Positions 6,433-8,260 of a DNA stretch of 8,260 bases are shown here, one piece after another (within the stretch, counting starts at the first letter, position 1; each line of letters opens with the position of its first letter). The stretch is from Candidatus Poribacteria bacterium (GTDB taxonomy: Bacteria > Poribacteria > WGA-4E > WGA-3G): contig JAPPMR010000022.1 of assembly GCA_028818995.1 (NCBI GenBank), forward strand, positions 1 through 8,260, read 5' to 3'. The translations under genes were made by a program, and so were the position numbers. The notes under the pieces were generated by a model, which saw only the letters and a program-made list of their open reading frames with translations, searched no databases and was not told the origin of the DNA.

Positions 6433-7221
6433 TTACTCAATCATGCCGTCCTGTGGACTTGAAGCGGTCGCATAGAGTTTCCGAGGGATGCGTCCAGCTA
6501 AAAACGCGCCCCTTCCCGCTTCGACTGCTTTTTTCATTGCTTCTGCCATCAGTACAGGACGGTGTGCCTTCGCAACAGCCGTGTTAAGCAGAACACCATC
6601 ACATCCTAACTCCATCGCAATTGCTGCATCTGAGGCAGTGCCAACCCCAGCGTCTACAATGAGCGGCACCTTAACTAAAGCTCGGATAATCTGAATATTA
6701 TACGGATTGCGTATCCCCATTCCAGAACCAATCGGGGCACCTAACGGCATCACGGCAGCACAGCCAATATCTTCTAATTTCTTACAAGTGATCGGATCGT
6801 CGTTACAATACGGTAGCACAGTAAAACCATTTTTCACAAGCGTTTCCGCAGCACTAAGTAATTGCTCCACATCAGGAAACAATGTCTGTTCATCACCAAT
6901 CACTTCAAGTTTGATAAGTGGTGTATCAAGTGCTTCTCGTGCCAGCTGCGCTGTTAGAATAGCGTCCTTCGCAGTGAAACAACCCGCAGTATTCGGCAAA
7001 ATTGTCATACCGCGTTCACGCAGGAGAGCGAATAGATTTTCACCCGATGAATCCGTAAATTTTACGCGTCGCATTGACACTGTGGCAATTTCGGCACCAC
7101 TCGCTGCAATTGCTTCCGTCATGACATGAAAATTCGGGTATCCTGCTGTTCCAATAAGTAGCCTTGATGTATATGTTTGATTCGCAATTTTGAGTTCTTG
7201 CATCTGTTTTTTGTCTCGCAT
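6433..7221 (-). CDS. thiG: Thiazole synthase ThiG
   Basis: ThiG forms the thiamine thiazole phosphate from 1-deoxy-D-xylulose 5-phosphate, dehydroglycine (iminoglycine) and ThiS thiocarboxylate. The 262-residue TIM barrel shows every expected signature: [12 protein letters not shown] (19-30), [14 protein letters not shown] (74-87), LIKLEVIGD (102-110) with Schiff-base lysine K104 and E106, VLPYCNDDP (135-143), [14 protein letters not shown] (157-170), [15 protein letters not shown] (185-199) with D190, [11 protein letters not shown] (209-219), and a C-terminal [15 protein letters not shown] (242-256). Length is normal for the family. The ATG at 7221 directly abuts the MNT stop (TAGATG), suggesting translational coupling. 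The in-frame ATG at 7203 (codon 7) gives the more usual N-terminus. Neither has a strong Shine-Dalgarno. Its partner thiS lies upstream, separated by the HEPT/MNT pair, so thiG expression probably depends on the promoter at 7991-8019 or on readthrough from thiS. Confidence 0.96.
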   Translation of the reverse strand: MRDKKQMQELKIANQTYTSRLLIGTAGYPNFHVMTEAIAASGAEIATVSMRRVKFTDSSGENLFALLRERGMTILPNTAGCFTAKDAILTAQLAREALDTPLIKLEVIGDEQTLFPDVEQLLSAAETLVKNGFTVLPYCNDDPITCKKLEDIGCAAVMPLGAPIGSGMGIRNPYNIQIIRALVKVPLIVDAGVGTASDAAIAMELGCDGVLLNTAVAKAHRPVLMAEAMKKAVEAGRGAFLAGRIPRKLYATASSPQDGMIE

Positions 7222-7527
7222 CTATTTCTTGTAAAATACCACACCAACACCTTCAATTTGCTTAATCATATCGGGATTACGTATATTCTTGAAGATAGAT
7301 AGATCAATGGTATAGGGCAGCAACTGGTCGTCAAGATCATTTGCTATCTTGGAAAGGATAGTATGTGTCAGTGAGTCCCCGCCGTGAAGTGTCAAGTCAA
7401 TGTCGGAACCGTTTTTGTAATCCCCTCTTGCGCGAGAACCGTACAACACTGCTTCTTCTACCTGTGGGAATCGAACAAAAACATCGTGTATTTTTTGGAG
7501 CGTCTGATCAGATAAACCGTATTTCAT
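7222..7527 (-). CDS. mntA: MNT-domain nucleotidyltransferase antitoxin (MntA/HI0073 type)
   Basis: This 101-residue minimal nucleotidyltransferase carries the full catalytic core: GSRARGDYKNGSDIDL (30-45), with the GSxxRG nucleotide-binding helix and D42/D44, plus a third carboxylate D75 in YTIDLS. Characterised MntA proteins neutralise the HEPT partner by transferring AMP to a tyrosine in its RX4HXY motif. All three acidic residues are present here, so an active enzyme is predicted. It starts 3 nt after the HEPT stop (TGA-AAA-ATG), the usual tight pairing, and its TAG stop abuts the thiG ATG. It has no strong Shine-Dalgarno of its own, which suggests coupling to HEPT translation. The alternative name is HI0073-type nucleotidyltransferase. 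Its role as antitoxin is inferred from family and gene pairing. Confidence 0.88.
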   Translation of the reverse strand: MKYGLSDQTLQKIHDVFVRFPQVEEAVLYGSRARGDYKNGSDIDLTLHGGDSLTHTILSKIANDLDDQLLPYTIDLSIFKNIRNPDMIKQIEGVGVVFYKK

Positions 7528-7530
7528 TTT

Positions 7531-7953
7531 TCAACCCAGTTCCGTTTTGAGTTGCTGCAGCTTCACTAACAATCTTTCAAATGCGTGAAAATAAGTAGAG
7601 CGGATAGTAGTAACAACTTGAGCTGCAGTTTCTTCATCGTAGGTATGCGAAGTTAAGTTGCGTTTATCAACCATGTCCATCCAGACTTCACCGTTTTCAA
7701 TCAACTCGTTCCGAAAAGCAGATCGGGTTGTGTCACGAGAACCATATAAATTTGCCATACCTTGAGTTTCGAGAAAGTCCTTGAGAGTTTTCCAAGCCAG
7801 TTCATGCGTATATTCAAAACCTTGTATTAGTCCTTGTGCTTCTAAATCGGAAAGTTCGCGTTGTTCTGCAAGCTTAACAGCAGCCTCTAATCGAGCAAAA
7901 GCCCTCTCAAAACTATTTGCGCGTTGAACCCAACGAACTTCTTGACTATCCAT
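7531..7953 (-). CDS. hepT: HEPT-family protein (HepT/HI0074 type), MNT partner
   Basis: This four-helix-bundle protein of about 140 residues belongs to the HI0074-like nucleotidyltransferase partner family. Blocks seen are RWVQRANSFERAFARLEAAV, LSDLEAQGLIQGFEYTHELAWKTLKDFLE, LYGSRDTTRSAFRNELIENGEVWMDM and RNLTSHTYDEE. The last holds the RX4HXY motif (R98, H103, Y105, counted from the chosen start), the RNase site of HepT toxins and the AMPylated tyrosine in studied pairs. I chose ATG at 7953 because GAGGT lies 7 nt upstream (7961-7965). The in-frame ATG at 7971 has no Shine-Dalgarno and would be only about 13 nt from the predicted transcript start. The gene is the first of the HEPT/MNT/thiG string and lies about 118 nt downstream of thiS. 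Whether it is an active toxin is inference from an intact motif. Confidence 0.87.
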   Translation of the reverse strand: MDSQEVRWVQRANSFERAFARLEAAVKLAEQRELSDLEAQGLIQGFEYTHELAWKTLKDFLETQGMANLYGSRDTTRSAFRNELIENGEVWMDMVDKRNLTSHTYDEETAAQVVTTIRSTYFHAFERLLVKLQQLKTELG

Positions 7954-7960
7954 AGTATTT

Positions 7961-7965
7961 ACCTC
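7961..7965 (-). promoter_or_regulatory. Ribosome binding site deciding the HEPT start
   Basis: GAGGT on the minus strand lies 7 nt before ATG at 7953. It falls inside the longer reading frame that begins at 7971, so its presence argues for the shorter protein. Confidence 0.6.
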
Positions 7966-7990
7966 AAACATACTCGGACATTTTCAAATT

Positions 7991-8019
7991 AGTATAGCAC
8001 CTAAAATCCTCTTTATCAA
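7991..8019 (-). promoter_or_regulatory. Sigma70-type promoter of the HEPT/MNT pair
   Basis: TTGATA (8014-8019) and TATACT (7991-7996) on the minus strand are 17 nt apart, each matching 5 of 6 consensus bases. A start near 7984 gives a leader of about 30 nt to the chosen HEPT ATG. It lies between thiS and HEPT, so the toxin-antitoxin pair, and probably thiG behind it, can be transcribed independently of thiS. Confidence 0.6.
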
Positions 8020-8038
8020 GATTATATACTTATATCTT
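8018..8038. repeat. 21-bp near-palindrome overlapping the HEPT/MNT promoter
   Basis: AAGAT (8018-8022) and ATCTT (8034-8038) are perfect outer arms. With one bulged base, the inner TATA stretches can also pair. The palindrome overlaps the -35 box by 2 nt and extends upstream of it, as expected for an autoregulatory operator of a toxin-antitoxin pair. It is AT-rich, so chance symmetry is possible. Confidence 0.4.
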
Positions 8039-8071
8039 CATGCTCTATCGGTGACTTTATGAGTTCTACCA

Positions 8072-8260
8072 TTAACCTCCCTGAACAGCCCTAATAATCT
8101 CAATTTCGCTATCCTCGCAAAGTTCGGTCTCTTGCCACTTCGATTTCGGAATAACCTCTCTGTCCACAGCAACTGCAATACCAGACTGATTTGAATTCAG
8201 TTCTAATTCGATGAGCAAGTCGTAAATATTCAAATTGGGACGGACTACTCTCTTTTCACC
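8072..8260 (-). CDS. thiS: Sulfur carrier protein ThiS, N-terminus cut by window edge
   Basis: Sixty-two residues plus a TAA stop are visible, reading GEKRVVRPNLNIYDLLIELE and ending EIEIIRAVQGG. The beta-grasp pattern, the GIAVAVDREVIPKSKW block and the C-terminal Gly-Gly are diagnostic of ThiS. The terminal glycine is adenylylated by ThiF and converted to the thiocarboxylate used by ThiG. Family members are about 65-70 residues and usually begin with a short strand ending NGE, so only about five residues lie beyond the edge. ThiS is the expected neighbour of thiG. Here the two are separated by about 850 bp carrying the HEPT/MNT pair. No clear terminator follows the stop. Confidence 0.93.
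   Translation of the reverse strand, partial: GEKRVVRPNLNIYDLLIELELNSNQSGIAVAVDREVIPKSKWQETELCEDSEIEIIRAVQGG

Noticed and set aside
6707..7129. Plus-strand frame of 140 codons
   Set aside because: It is antisense to thiG, where conserved catalytic motifs fix the coding strand. Its serine/alanine-rich composition is typical of a mirror frame.
7222..8071. Target-site duplication flanking the HEPT/MNT pair
   Set aside because: I compared the sequence after the thiS stop with that around the thiG start and found no convincing direct repeat, so no transposition mechanism is claimed.

Overview
This 8.26-kb window is moderately AT-rich bacterial DNA with nine protein genes, eight of them on the minus strand. 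Intact genes are separated by short gaps, except one 574-bp divergent intergenic region packed with inverted repeats. The outer-membrane barrel with signal peptide points to a Gram-negative-type (diderm) cell. The palindromic intergenic repeats, the TdeIII-type nuclease, the HEPT/MNT pair and the creatininase-family enzyme together remind me of Candidatus Poribacteria and similar uncultured marine or sponge-associated lineages. That taxonomic guess rests on recollection, not on a search.

Layout, left to right. 1-666 (-): N-terminal 222 residues of a creatininase-family amidohydrolase that runs off the left edge. 692-1462 (-): TdeIII-family type II restriction endonuclease with its own consensus-like promoter and no methyltransferase in view. 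1612-2946 (-): type III (GlnT-like) glutamine synthetase. 2947-3520: divergent intergenic region holding the glnT promoter, a 10-bp-phased repeat, a 117-bp element with 14-bp terminal inverted repeats, a 148-bp nested inverted-repeat structure and a possible promoter for the next gene. 3521-5065 (+): polytopic membrane protein with a GT-C-like first loop. 5130-6344 (-): uncharacterised outer-membrane beta-barrel with a GTG start. 6433-7221 (-): thiG. 7222-7527 (-): MNT nucleotidyltransferase. 7531-7953 (-): HEPT-family partner. 8072-8260 (-): thiS, cut by the right edge and missing only a few N-terminal residues.

How the genes work together. ThiS (thiocarboxylated sulfur carrier) and ThiG (thiazole synthase) are direct partners in thiamine thiazole synthesis and are often adjacent. 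Here an intact HEPT/MNT toxin-antitoxin pair with its own strong promoter sits between them, and the MNT stop codon abuts the thiG start (TAGATG). Similarly, the restriction endonuclease with its own TTGACA-N17-TATACT promoter sits between a glutamine synthetase and a creatininase-family amidohydrolase. Two defence or addiction-type modules therefore appear to be lodged in metabolic gene strings on the same strand, and each is placed to drive the metabolic gene downstream. The HEPT/MNT pair inside thiSG and the composite repeat region at 3107-3381 are the most unusual parts of the window. I do not see a wholly new multi-gene system.
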